Origin: Campylobacter sp. MG1
Lineage (GTDB): Bacteria; Campylobacterota; Campylobacteria; Campylobacterales; Campylobacteraceae
Reading direction: 5' to 3'
Length of the DNA stretch: 64,000 nt
Assembly (NCBI RefSeq): GCF_026616895.1
Contig: NZ_JANYME010000003.1
Span: 124,001 to 188,000, forward strand
The position numbers and the translations under genes are program-made. Shown here in pieces: positions 35,522 to 43,506 of the stretch (positions are counted from its first letter, which is position 1; each line of letters starts with the position of its first letter). The notes below the pieces were generated by a model, which worked only from the letters and a program-made list of their open reading frames with translations, did no database searches and had not been told where the DNA came from.

Positions 35522-36469
35522 ATGGATAATCTAATAGCTATTGATTTAGGCTACGGAGATATTAAAGTTTGTTATAAAAATAAATTATTTAAGTTTCCTA
35601 ATGCAGTTAGTAAGAAAGGTATTACTATTAATAGATTTGAAAGCATAGCAGAAAAAGTAAATAGTAATGAGTATTTATTTAATGATAAGAAATATATTGT
35701 AGGTGATAAAGTTAACAATGCTTATGAAACAAGAGATTTTGAATTACTTTATAAACACGCACCACTTTTAATATATCATGCTTTAAAATTAGCTGGAGTA
35801 GATACTACTAGAAAAGATTTAGTATTAGCTACTGGACTTAGTGTTTTAAATATCAATGAAGTAAATAGGTTTTGTGAAAGAATTAAGAAAGTATATGTAA
35901 ATAATGAAAGTATTGAATTTGCTGAAATTAAAATTAGACCACAAGGTAGAGGTATTTTTGATAGTTATAATAAAGACAAAAACGGACTTGTTTATGTAAT
36001 AGATATAGGCTTTAATACTTTAGATATATTACCTTATAAAGATGGTGTAGGCTTAAGTGATGGTTGCTTTGCAAATACTAAGGGAGCTAATATCATCATT
36101 AATCAATTAGTAAATATACTATCTAATAATTTTCCAAAGATTGATTTTACAGAACAAAAGGCTAAAGAAATATTTATAAATGGTTATATTGAAATCGCTG
36201 GAGAAAAAATAGATTTTCAAAATGAAATACAAGAGCTAAAAAGTGATTATACTGAATATTTAATAAATATGCTTTATACAAAAAATGCCATTTTATATGA
36301 AGCTAATAAAGTAATTTTTAGTGGCGGTGGAGCATACTTTTTAGATAAGCTACTCGTAAAAAATTTAGTAAAAACAGCAGATTTTAGCGATATACCTTAT
36401 GAGTTTGCTAATGTCAGGGGATATTATGAGTATTACAAAAACACATATACAAGTAAAGCTACAAAGTAA
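35522..36469 (+). CDS. parM: ParM/StbA-like actin-family partition ATPase
   Basis: 315 residues. Actin fold: phosphate-1 AIDLGYGDIKV (7-17), the linking region LATGLSV, phosphate-2 YVIDIGFNTLDI, and the adenosine motif VIFSGGGAYFL. Plasmid-type actins form filaments that push replicated copies apart. It overlaps parR by 44 bases. In SXT/R391 ICEs an analogous system stabilises the excised, replicating form; the same role is inferred here. Confidence 0.85.
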   Translation: MDNLIAIDLGYGDIKVCYKNKLFKFPNAVSKKGITINRFESIAEKVNSNEYLFNDKKYIVGDKVNNAYETRDFELLYKHAPLLIYHALKLAGVDTTRKDLVLATGLSVLNINEVNRFCERIKKVYVNNESIEFAEIKIRPQGRGIFDSYNKDKNGLVYVIDIGFNTLDILPYKDGVGLSDGCFANTKGANIIINQLVNILSNNFPKIDFTEQKAKEIFINGYIEIAGEKIDFQNEIQELKSDYTEYLINMLYTKNAILYEANKVIFSGGGAYFLDKLLVKNLVKTADFSDIPYEFANVRGYYEYYKNTYTSKATK

Positions 36470-36698
36470 GTTAGCTATAAGTATTGTTGAAAAATTAGGC
36501 AGAAATAAAAGGGTGTTTTTAGAACAAGCTATAATAGAATATGCTAAAAAATTAGAAAAAGAAGATAAATTAGATATTTTTATAGATACTACTGATGAAG
36601 AAACTGAATATTTAAAAGACAATACAGAGCAAAAAGATAGCATAGAAACACTATCTATCAAAGAAAATAATAAGGATAGCTATTCTTTTGAATATTAA
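36426..36698 (+). CDS. parR: ParR-like ribbon-helix-helix DNA-binding adaptor
   Basis: 90 residues from ATG 36426 (AGGGGATATT upstream, better than ATG 36399). N-terminal RHH-like segment (THIQVKLQSKLAISIVEKLG, then RVFLEQAIIEYAKK) and an acidic tail. Small DNA-binding proteins directly after parM bind the centromere and link it to the filament. Confidence 0.65.
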   Translation: MSITKTHIQVKLQSKLAISIVEKLGRNKRVFLEQAIIEYAKKLEKEDKLDIFIDTTDEETEYLKDNTEQKDSIETLSIKENNKDSYSFEY

Positions 36699-36732
36699 AC
36701 TATAAGAGTGGTAATACCACTTTTGTAGTTTA
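36697..36732 (+). terminator. Terminator after parR
   Basis: GAGTGGT / ACCACTTT hairpin nested in an outer AAACTA / TAGTTT stem. Confidence 0.65.
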
Positions 36733-36799
36733 AATTATGTCTAACATAATATAAATTTAAAACCAATTAAACATAATTATTTTAAAATTATTCACTTAT

Positions 36800-36905
36800 G
36801 AAAAATACTAAAAAGTATCTTTAATAAACGAAAATATTACCTTTAAATAAAGGTTAGGGGCTAAAAGCACCCTAAAAGTTAGTAAAGTTACTCCAGTAGT
36901 AATTT
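36800..36905 (-). ncRNA. Structured 3' region downstream of the 37037 gene
   Basis: The 338 bases between parR and the 37037 gene hold no gene. On the minus strand there are successive hairpins: AGGG-GC/GC-CCCT (36856-36873), ACCTTT/AAAGGT (36839-36854), and AATACT/AGTAT (36804-36818) followed by T residues, which looks like the terminator. The rest (36906-37036) shows nothing clear. Confidence 0.4.
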
Positions 36906-37036
36906 TGTAATCTATTTAAATTTAATTTATAGATAAGATTATTTAAAAAATTAATTCTCTCTATATAAATATTAACGAACCAACATTTAAAAATATAAAA
37001 CTCATAAATGTTCTAAACTAGTGTAACTTTTTAGAA

Positions 37037-37237
37037 TTAAACAACATAAAAAAGCTCTTTTGGTTTAATACCATTATAATAGCAAGCCTCTTCTAAATCA
37101 GCTATTGATATAAAGCTATTAAGTCTTATATCATTATATGGATATTTAAAATCACCTTTTATGTTTTCAATTTCTTTTAAGATTTTTAAAGCTTTAGCTT
37201 TTGATACTTTTTTTGCATTAATTTCAATTATTTTCAT
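37037..37237 (-). CDS. Hypothetical 66-residue protein
   Basis: Soluble, with an alanine/lysine helix near the N-terminus (AKKVSKAKALKILKEIENI). Its leader is duplicated in front of the unrelated 39870-40292 gene. Function unknown. Confidence 0.6.
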   Translation of the reverse strand: MKIIEINAKKVSKAKALKILKEIENIKGDFKYPYNDIRLNSFISIADLEEACYYNGIKPKELFYVV

Positions 37238-37265
37238 TTTTTATCCTTTGTATTTTATTTTTAAA

Positions 37266-37312
37266 CTCCAAAGGACAATACACTCTCATAGGAGTGTTTT
37301 GCTCCTATGGAG
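37266..37312 (-). repeat. Leader hairpin, copy A of a duplicated leader
   Basis: A near-continuous 20-bp hairpin: CTCCAAAGGACAATACACTC pairs with GAGTGTTTTG and TCCTATGGAG (two mismatches), loop TCATAG. Just upstream of the 37037 gene's ribosome site. Same flanks as 40322-40367. Confidence 0.6.
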
Positions 37313-37347
37313 AACAATTTGTTTTTTTGTTAAATTTAAAAAGAAAT

Positions 37348-37424
37348 AAGTAGTATCCTAAAGTTAGGAATATTACTTATTCCCAACTTAGGGTAAATGT
37401 ATAAATTAAAGAGCTTTATTTTTT
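37348..37424 (-). repeat. Alternative-hairpin element, copy 1
   Basis: 72 nt (37353-37424) are identical to 41459-41530. On the minus strand TATTCCTAACTTTAGG can pair either with the upstream CCTAAGTTGGGAATA or with the downstream TTAGGATACTACTT, the latter followed by ATTTCTTTTT. Mutually exclusive stems suggest an attenuator. Confidence 0.55.
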
Positions 37425-37514
37425 ATTTTGTTCTTTTGACTTTAAATGATCTATGCTGTAATATAGCATAAATAAGCAAAATGCACCTAAAAATGCTAAT
37501 GGTATGAAAGCCAT
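37416..37514 (-). CDS. 32-residue single-span membrane peptide
   Basis: MAFIPLAFLGAFCLFMLYYS then a basic tail. Start overlaps the previous stop as TAATG, with AAAGGA inside the upstream gene. Part of a two-gene cassette repeated at 41.5-41.9 and 44.8-45.1 kb. Confidence 0.6.
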   Translation of the reverse strand: MAFIPLAFLGAFCLFMLYYSIDHLKSKEQNKK

Positions 37515-37744
37515 TATAAATCCTTTCTGATATTATCTAGTATAATACCAATAAAAAAACAAAAAAGGCTTATTACAAGCCCACTTACTATTATTAGTAT
37601 AGCAAAAGTTGAAAAATCTGCTTTAAATACAAATGTAACTGCCAAAGCAATTATTATACTAAAACCACTTGTATAAAAACCTCTTGCAAAATTCTCTAAT
37701 ACAAATTTATTATAAAAAATATATTTTTTTAAATATTTTTTCAT
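37514..37744 (-). CDS. Small two-span membrane protein
   Basis: 76 residues: basic N-terminus (MKKYLKKYIFYNKF), transmembrane helices at about 25-43 and 47-68. First gene of the cassette with the 32-residue peptide. Function unknown. Confidence 0.65.
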   Translation of the reverse strand: MKKYLKKYIFYNKFVLENFARGFYTSGFSIIIALAVTFVFKADFSTFAILIIVSGLVISLFCFFIGIILDNIRKDL

Positions 37745-37778
37745 ATTATATCCTTTTTAAAATTAATTTAAAAATAAA

Positions 37779-37846
37779 CCAACCCCAAAAAGAAAAATAA
37801 CACCCATAATGGGAATATTCTTCCCATAGGGGGTAATTTTTATATT
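37779..37846 (-). repeat. Cassette-leader hairpin, copy 1
   Basis: CCCATAATGGGAATATTC followed by TTCCCATAGGGG (37803-37833) forms ATGGGAA/TTCCCAT inside a C/G-rich outer stem. Nearly identical, with its flanks, to 41915-41975. Confidence 0.6.
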
Positions 37847-37854
37847 TTTAAAAA

Positions 37855-38985
37855 CTATAAAGCACCTAAAACCTCATCAAGCTTACCATTAAGCATAAGG
37901 TCATTTATATCTTTGCCATAATTAGCATTCCAACGAACAATTTTTGCAAATATTCCGTGTTTTCTAAGCATAGAATAAAGATTATCACTAGCCTTACGAC
38001 CAGCATCATCTTCATCAAGACATAAATAAATTTTTTTACCTTTTAGTAATCCAATAAAGTTTTCTTTAAAACCCCAACAACCACTAAGACCTATTGCATA
38101 TTTATCTTTTAAGCAAAGTGCATCAATATGCCCCTCACAAATAAATACTTCTTTAGCATTAGTGATTAAGTCCTTATTTAAACCAAACGGCAAGGCTAGA
38201 GCTAAATCTCTATTACTAAGGTTTATTTCCTTAATTTTAGCTCCTTTATGCGTTGCTCTAAACATTAATCCATTAACCATATTGTTATATAGGCCAAAAA
38301 ATGGCACTATACAAATATTGTGATAATGTAAAAACTCATTATTTGTATTTAAAATCTTAAAATTTATTAAATCTTTTAGTGGAAAGAATTTATTTAATAA
38401 TGCAACTAAATCATTTTTATCATTTTTACTAATAAATCCGATTTGTTTTATTATTTTATTATCAATTCCACGACTTTTATAATAAGCTATTTTTTGATTT
38501 TGATTTGTAGTTAAGCTAAATCTATAAATAAATGTTAAAACAAATTTATATCTTTGACTTAAAGTCATTTCCTTATAGGCTCTAATATAATCATTTAACC
38601 TAATATTTAAAAATGGTCTTGTCTTATCAAAATCCATAAGCTCTATTTCTTTTTTAACCCTTGATGATTTTTTTAATTCACTATGGCAACAATTTTCTAA
38701 TATGCTAAAAGTAGAGCCTAACCATTCAACAGCACCTTTAAAATCAGTGTTTAAAACGATTTTTGTAATATCTATATTATCCCCACTTAATCCACAAGCA
38801 AAGCATTTACAAGTATTAGTATTTTGTTTTATACCCATACTAGCACTTTTATCGCTATTATTGTGAAATTTGTAGTTAGGACAATGAAACATACGCCCAT
38901 TTTTAGTATTTTCTCCACCTAACGCCTCTATTACATTAGCGATAGGAATATTTTTTATTGACACAAGGTCATACTTACTACCCAT
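37855..38985 (-). CDS. DnaG-type primase (CHC2 zinc finger plus Toprim)
   Basis: 376 residues with a strong ribosome site (AAGGAGGCG). Zinc-binding domain about 30-80: FHCPNYKFH, then CKCFACGLSGDNI. Toprim about 270-350: EVFICEGHIDALCLK, IYLCLDEDDAGRKASDN with the DxD pair. Lacks the C-terminal DnaB-binding domain of chromosomal DnaG. Probably primes the complementary strand after transfer or replicates the circular form. Confidence 0.85.
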   Translation of the reverse strand: MGSKYDLVSIKNIPIANVIEALGGENTKNGRMFHCPNYKFHNNSDKSASMGIKQNTNTCKCFACGLSGDNIDITKIVLNTDFKGAVEWLGSTFSILENCCHSELKKSSRVKKEIELMDFDKTRPFLNIRLNDYIRAYKEMTLSQRYKFVLTFIYRFSLTTNQNQKIAYYKSRGIDNKIIKQIGFISKNDKNDLVALLNKFFPLKDLINFKILNTNNEFLHYHNICIVPFFGLYNNMVNGLMFRATHKGAKIKEINLSNRDLALALPFGLNKDLITNAKEVFICEGHIDALCLKDKYAIGLSGCWGFKENFIGLLKGKKIYLCLDEDDAGRKASDNLYSMLRKHGIFAKIVRWNANYGKDINDLMLNGKLDEVLGAL

Positions 38986-39059
38986 TTTTCGCCTCCTTAA
39001 AGCATTAGGTAATTAATAAAAATATTTATTTGTTTTTAGGTCTTTTAACCACTAACTGA

Positions 39060-39446
39060 TTATTTAATAGATTTAGAATAAGTTTGCATAAATTCATCTA
39101 AAGATTTATCATACCAACTATCAATCTGTGCCTCTTCGTATAAGATCTCATCATCTATATAATCAGGCTCTTGCATAGCTAAGTAATCTAATAAGCTATA
39201 ATAATTACACTTAATACTTTCATTTATGTTTATTAAATAATCTCTTGCATGTGTAGGAAAAAAGTTTTCTAAACTCCATACATCATCTTCTACAATCATA
39301 GGAGCTAATTTTCTAAAAATAAATTTTTGAAATAATGTAGGGGTTTCTAAATCCCAACCAACAACTTTACAAAGGCTTTTTGATAAATCAACTCTAGCTA
39401 CTCTTCCTTTGTATCCTTTTTTAAATAAATTAATTAAATTTGCCAT
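39060..39446 (-). CDS. Hypothetical 128-residue acidic protein
   Basis: Basic start (MANLINLFKKGYKGR) and acidic C-terminal half (EPDYIDDEILYEEAQID). No recognised domain. Stands alone between primase and a membrane gene. Confidence 0.55.
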   Translation of the reverse strand: MANLINLFKKGYKGRVARVDLSKSLCKVVGWDLETPTLFQKFIFRKLAPMIVEDDVWSLENFFPTHARDYLININESIKCNYYSLLDYLAMQEPDYIDDEILYEEAQIDSWYDKSLDEFMQTYSKSIK

Positions 39447-39549
39447 TTTAAATCCTTTCTACTCATTACATTTGACTTAGGCTTGTCAAAGTGAGTTTTT
39501 ATTTTATTTAGCTAATTGCTAAATCAAACCCAATAGAAAGGAGCAATAC

Positions 39550-39588
39550 AATACCCATAAGGGGTAGAGATTACCCCAAGTGGGTTTT
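39550..39588 (-). repeat. Intergenic leader hairpin
   Basis: ACCCATAAGGGGTA / TACCCCAAGTGGGT: two stems separated by a symmetric 3x3 internal loop, the same shape as 37803-37833 with different bases. Confidence 0.5.
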
Positions 39589-39603
39589 GTTTAGAAATTA
39601 ATA

Positions 39604-39873
39604 CTAGTTACCACCGCCGTTATCGGTGTCTAAACCTCTAGCAAAGTTTAGCGTTTTAACTTTTTTGGCTATTAGCTTATAGGTAAAAAGCATAAGCTTT
39701 GCTACATAATACGCTAACATGAAGTAAGGTATTAAAGCTACACTTACGCCAAATCCATTAAGCCACATAAAGCCAACTTCATCATCTGGCACGATGAGAC
39801 CCATAGCTAAGCAAAACAAAGCAACAGCTACAAGGGCATAAATGATGTGCCAAATGGTAATTAGCTTTATCAT
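39604..39873 (-). CDS. Small two-span membrane protein
   Basis: 89 residues with transmembrane helices at about 7-27 and 37-62. Its codon use looks less AT-rich than neighbours (GCTACAAGG, GGCACGATG). Start overlaps the previous stop as ATGA. Function unknown. Confidence 0.6.
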   Translation of the reverse strand: MIKLITIWHIIYALVAVALFCLAMGLIVPDDEVGFMWLNGFGVSVALIPYFMLAYYVAKLMLFTYKLIAKKVKTLNFARGLDTDNGGGN

Positions 39874-40292
39874 GCTAATGCCCCCAATGAATGTAGCATT
39901 GTAAATGCAAAATCATCATCTCCACATTGCCAAAAAGCCCTTTGGAAATAATATTTAATTTTGCAATTATCAAATGAAAATTTAAGCAAACTTTTCATTG
40001 AGAGTAAAAGATGTAGTCGCCTTTTTGCTTGGTTTCTTATAAACAAGATATGATGATCTCCATACATATCTTTTTCTATATCTCTTAGCTCTAAGCTAAA
40101 ATGTTCTTTTATTTTGGATAGATAGCTAATAAAATTAGCTATATCCTCTTTGTTTTGAGAGGTTGCTATTTTTTTTAGCTCTTTAATTGTTTTAATTTCA
40201 AATTTAAGCCACTCTGTACTAATTCCATCATTAGCTACTTCTAGCTTATTTTGAAAATAAGCTATTTTTTTATTTAGTATGCTTGTTGTCAT
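39870..40292 (-). CDS. Hypothetical 140-residue helical protein
   Basis: Largely alpha-helical, with a basic patch (IRNQAKRRLHLLLSM). Coupled to the following membrane gene. Leader shared with the 37037 gene. No known family. Confidence 0.6.
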   Translation of the reverse strand: MTTSILNKKIAYFQNKLEVANDGISTEWLKFEIKTIKELKKIATSQNKEDIANFISYLSKIKEHFSLELRDIEKDMYGDHHILFIRNQAKRRLHLLLSMKSLLKFSFDNCKIKYYFQRAFWQCGDDDFAFTMLHSLGALA

Positions 40293-40321
40293 AATTTATC
40301 CTTTGTATTTTATTTTTAAAA

Positions 40322-40367
40322 CTCCAAAGGGTAGTATTCTCCTAACGAAGAATTACTCCGTTTGGAG
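40322..40367 (-). repeat. Leader hairpin, copy B of the duplicated leader
   Basis: CTCCAAA / TTTGGAG outer stem and an inner TAGTATTCT / AGAATTACT stem. Flanks match 37242-37345. Confidence 0.6.
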
Positions 40368-40396
40368 AACATTTTGTTTTTAAAATTAAAAGAAAT

Positions 40397-40440
40397 AAGT
40401 AGTATTCTAAAGTTAGGAATATTATTTACTCCCAACTAGG
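40397..40440 (-). repeat. Alternative-hairpin element, copy 3 (diverged)
   Basis: AAGTAGTATTCTAAAGTTAGGAATATTATTTACTCCCAACTAGG type sequence (described in parts): the same three pairing blocks as 37348-37396 with substitutions, and no membrane-peptide gene upstream. Confidence 0.5.
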
Positions 40441-40480
40441 GTCCGTTAATTTTGTTAGCTTAAAGCACCTAAAACCTAAT

Positions 40481-40906
40481 TCAGATTATTTTCTCTTCTA
40501 GGCATTTAACATAATCTATATTTAAAGTGTCTAACTCATTTAATAGTGATATTAATATTGAGCTATACTCATTTAAATAGCAAGAATAATCAGCATTTAT
40601 TTGATTACAAAATGCAATAGCTTTTAAATATCCTAAGACATCATTAATTTTAAAAATAAAGCTATATTCGTAGTTTTCTACCAACTTTTTATTTATATCC
40701 TTATCTTCAATTACACATAAGGTTAAAATAGTCATTTCACATAAGCTATTTATTTTCTCATATTCACTATTTGCCAAATAATATTTATGTATCTTATCTA
40801 ACATATCAGTTAAATATGTTTTTCTTTGCTTGATCACATCTAACTTATTTTTACTAGACCATTCATTTAGTCTTTTTTTAATCTTTAGCATTTTTTCTAA
40901 ATTCAT
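40481..40906 (-). CDS. MazG/NTP-PPase-like protein, copy 2
   Basis: 141 residues, paralogous to 30655-31152: MNLEKMLKIKKRLNEW, then LDKIHKYYLANSEYEKINSLCEM. It overlaps the end of the thymidine kinase gene by 29 bases, which supports a role in nucleotide metabolism. Metal-binding residues are only partly conserved. Confidence 0.4.
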   Translation of the reverse strand: MNLEKMLKIKKRLNEWSSKNKLDVIKQRKTYLTDMLDKIHKYYLANSEYEKINSLCEMTILTLCVIEDKDINKKLVENYEYSFIFKINDVLGYLKAIAFCNQINADYSCYLNEYSSILISLLNELDTLNIDYVKCLEEKII

Positions 40907-41414
40907 TTATAACTCCTTTATTTTCAACACTAAAACACTTAAGACAAAGAACTTTATAATTGTCGCCAACCATTGCTCCACCTAAGTGTTTATGAATTAT
41001 GGCAATTTTGCCACAGCATTCACACATAGCATTTAATTTTGTTATACTATCTGCAAAAGGAATAAGCGTTGCTACACTATCCCATAATTTGTTTGACCCT
41101 GCCATACTACTTAGCCCAGCACAAATTACATCATTATCAAGTGATAACTCAATAACTCTTTGCACTAGGCTTTCATCTAAAAACTGAACCTCATCAATTA
41201 ACAAGATATAACCCTTATAATTATTGAAAAGTTTAGTTTCATCTACTATTTTATAACCATCAGCTAAAGTAATATCTCTAGCTATAAAATTCCTATTATC
41301 TATACTGTTCCTAATAAAAATATAATTAGAATTGTTTTGGTGTAGTTGCACCATTCTTCTAATTAATTCAGTTGATTTACCAGAACGCATAGTTCCTAAA
41401 ATTAAAGTAAGCAT
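40878..41414 (-). CDS. tdk: Thymidine kinase
   Basis: 178 residues from ATG 41414 (AAAGGATTTTA upstream); a longer frame to 41492 would add an unlikely N-terminus. P-loop LGTMRSGKSTELI (about 6-18), DEVQF (Walker B), and zinc-binding Cys pairs CECCG and CLKC. Type II (bacterial/phage-like) enzyme that phosphorylates thymidine for dTTP salvage. Confidence 0.9.
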   Translation of the reverse strand: MLTLILGTMRSGKSTELIRRMVQLHQNNSNYIFIRNSIDNRNFIARDITLADGYKIVDETKLFNNYKGYILLIDEVQFLDESLVQRVIELSLDNDVICAGLSSMAGSNKLWDSVATLIPFADSITKLNAMCECCGKIAIIHKHLGGAMVGDNYKVLCLKCFSVENKGVINEFRKNAKD

Positions 41415-41455
41415 TAAAATCCTTTTTGATAAAAAATAAATACAAAAGGAATAAA

Positions 41456-41530
41456 TAAGTATCCTAAAGTTAGGAATATTACTTATTCCCAACTTAGGGT
41501 AAATGTATAAATTAAAGAGCTTTATTTTTT
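41456..41530 (-). repeat. Alternative-hairpin element, copy 2, leader of thymidine kinase
   Basis: Positions 41459-41530 are identical to 37353-37424. It lies between the 35-residue peptide stop and the kinase start, about 45 nt upstream of the ATG. Confidence 0.55.
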
Positions 41531-41629
41531 TTCTTGCTCTTTTTCTTGCTCTAGTATATCCATCTTATCACAATATTTAAAGTATTTATAGCAAACCAAC
41601 GCAAGTATTACAATCCCTATGTAATTCAT
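41522..41629 (-). CDS. 35-residue single-span membrane peptide
   Basis: MNYIGIVILALVCYKYF then a charged tail rich in Glu and Lys. ATGA overlap with the upstream gene, whose last codons contain AAGGAG. Second gene of the second cassette. Confidence 0.6.
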   Translation of the reverse strand: MNYIGIVILALVCYKYFKYCDKMDILEQEKEQEKK

Positions 41630-41880
41630 TTTTGTCTCCTTATTGACTCTAAGGTAATCCATATCCCTATCAATGCAATTACATAAGCCTCTTTTTTATC
41701 GCTAAATGTAATCACATCATATATACTATTAGCTAATACAGCCATGCCTAAAATCTTTAAAAGCTCCAATACTTTATTTCTTGGCAGCTTTATATATTCA
41801 AGCAATGTTTTCCATATTATTTTTGCTAACCATATTACAATAGTATAAAAAGCTTGAATAATTTTTTTTAAAATATCCAT
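41626..41880 (-). CDS. Small membrane protein of the second cassette
   Basis: 84 residues from ATG 41880 (AAAAGGTTACAAT upstream), preferred to a longer frame. Amphipathic N-terminal helix (about 5-30) and a hydrophobic segment near 65-78. Ends RRQK; no sequence similarity to the first-cassette protein. Confidence 0.6.
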   Translation of the reverse strand: MDILKKIIQAFYTIVIWLAKIIWKTLLEYIKLPRNKVLELLKILGMAVLANSIYDVITFSDKKEAYVIALIGIWITLESIRRQK

Positions 41881-41914
41881 ATTGTAACCTTTTAGATTAA
41901 ATTTAAAAATAAAA

Positions 41915-41975
41915 ACCAACCCAAAAAGAAAAATAAACCCCATAATGGGAATATTCTTCCCATAGGGGGTAATTA
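41915..41975 (-). repeat. Cassette-leader hairpin, copy 2
   Basis: CCCCATAATGGGAA ... TTCCCATAGGGG (41938-41969); near-identical to 37779-37846 including the CCAACCC and AAAGAAAAATAA flank. Confidence 0.6.
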
Positions 41976-41980
41976 CTAAT

Positions 41981-42925
41981 TTAGCTTATTTTCAAAGAAC
42001 CTTTTATAACACTTTCTTTTTGATATTTTTCCAAAAGTTCTGGGTAATCATTACCAAAACTCTTACTATCAAAAGATTTTCTTGTGCTTTCAGCAGTAAT
42101 TGAAATATTGCCACTAACAACACTAAGTTTTTTAATATTTAGTGTTTCTAATACATTTTTTAAATCTTCTTTTTCGCTATCTAAAGCTTTTTCTTGTTCT
42201 TTTAAGTCTTTTACTCTAGCAACTAATTTCTCAGCTCTTTGTTTTATCTCATCGCTAAGCTCAATTGTTTCATTACTATTAACTAAAGGACAAGTATTTT
42301 TATGAGAACATTTACCACAGTATCCTTGAATTTCAGCTTTAGGTTCTTCTTTAGTATCTAATGCGTATTTTAATTTTTGTATTTTTTCAAATGCCAATTT
42401 TAATAAAAAGTCATTCCTTTTTATTTCAAAAAACTTATAATCACCATTATTTACATCTATTGCAAACACAAACGCTGAAATAGGCTTATTAGGTATTTTT
42501 TTCTCAAGTAACCATATTTGTAATTGAACTTGTAAAATCCAACTTTCATAAGGTAGTTCAGGTATTCCACTAACACTTTTACATTCAAAAATTAATGTCT
42601 CATTCTTACCATTTAACACAAAATCAATATGTGCTTTTAAACTAAGTTCATCAAAACCTACTTCAACTTGCGATAAAAGATTTAATCCTTGAAATGCTTT
42701 TTGTAAAATACCCTCAGCTAAATGACCTCTAAGAAAAACTAAATTTTGTTTAGTATCAATTATTCTAGGTTGTACTTTATTTAAATAACTAGCCCTTAAA
42801 CAACCTCCTATATCAGAGGCACCAATATACTTACTTCTATCACCTAATGTAATTTCAGTATCTTTATCCATAACTTTTGCAAGGTTTTCTTCAAACCAAA
42901 CATTAATTTTTTCAACTCTTTCCAT
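41981..42925 (-). CDS. Cas4/RecB-like PD-(D/E)XK exonuclease with Fe-S cluster motif
   Basis: 314 residues. Core: GASDIGGCLRASYL (first Cys), GHLAEGILQKAF, AHIDFVLNG (catalytic Asp), LIFECKS (E-x-K), then CGKCSHKNTC, giving the four Cys of a Cas4/AddB-type Fe-S cluster. A coiled coil covers about 225-275. With SSB and Bet encoded upstream on the same strand it forms an exonuclease/annealase recombination set like the SXT bet-exo genes. No CRISPR array or cas genes nearby. Confidence 0.8.
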   Translation of the reverse strand: MERVEKINVWFEENLAKVMDKDTEITLGDRSKYIGASDIGGCLRASYLNKVQPRIIDTKQNLVFLRGHLAEGILQKAFQGLNLLSQVEVGFDELSLKAHIDFVLNGKNETLIFECKSVSGIPELPYESWILQVQLQIWLLEKKIPNKPISAFVFAIDVNNGDYKFFEIKRNDFLLKLAFEKIQKLKYALDTKEEPKAEIQGYCGKCSHKNTCPLVNSNETIELSDEIKQRAEKLVARVKDLKEQEKALDSEKEDLKNVLETLNIKKLSVVSGNISITAESTRKSFDSKSFGNDYPELLEKYQKESVIKGSLKIS

Positions 42926-42987
42926 GAGTTCTCCTTTTTAAAAAATTTTTAGCATAAATACTAAAGAAAACCCATAAAAGAATAAAA

Positions 42988-43090
42988 TAGTAGTATTACC
43001 CATAATGGGAATATACTTTTTATATCCCCTAATGGGCTTTATTTAACAATTTAAAAATATTAATAAATTAAGAATAAGAGGGCAAAGCCA
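42988..43090 (-). repeat. Two intergenic hairpins
   Basis: CCCATAATGGGAATATA / TATATCCCCTAATGGG at about 42992-43026 has the family shape seen at 37803. A second, AAGAGGGC / GCCACTCTT, lies at about 43074-43094. Confidence 0.45.
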
Positions 43091-43125
43091 CTCTTGTATT
43101 TTTATAATAAATCTATAGGCTAAAT

Positions 43126-43428
43126 TTATACAAAATATATTTTTGCATCAAAGAAAGCAGTGTCTTCTAAGCATAATTCTTTAAAATCATCTGAATTTGC
43201 AAACTCTTCATTATCTGTTATAGCATAATCATAATACGCACAGCGTTCTAAAAAGTAGTCAAAGCCATATAATTTTATTGTTTTTTGAATATTTTCTTTT
43301 AATTCTTTAATGTTTTTAGAGTTATCTAATATATTATCAATATTGTTATCACAAATATATTTAAATACTTCATCTTTAAAAGAAATATTGCTATAAGTAT
43401 AATAGCCATTTAATTTTTTAATTTTCAT
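43126..43428 (-). CDS. Acidic hypothetical 100-residue protein
   Basis: Acidic and aromatic-rich (EFANSDDFKELCLEDTAFF). No recognised domain. One of three acidic proteins near ssb; a DNA-mimic anti-defence role is possible but unproven. Confidence 0.55.
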   Translation of the reverse strand: MKIKKLNGYYTYSNISFKDEVFKYICDNNIDNILDNSKNIKELKENIQKTIKLYGFDYFLERCAYYDYAITDNEEFANSDDFKELCLEDTAFFDAKIYFV

Positions 43429-43506
43429 TGTTAATCCTTTAAAATTTGTATTATTGAAAAATGTTTCTAACTTAAGAATAAAAACTCAAAAGTTAGAAAA
43501 AGTATT

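Noticed and set aside
41415-41492. Longer N-terminus for thymidine kinase
   Set aside because: The extra residues run through the leader hairpin element and are absent from the enzyme family.
41981-42925. Cas4 as part of a CRISPR system
   Set aside because: No repeats with spacers and no other cas genes; the Bet and SSB neighbours fit a recombination exonuclease better.
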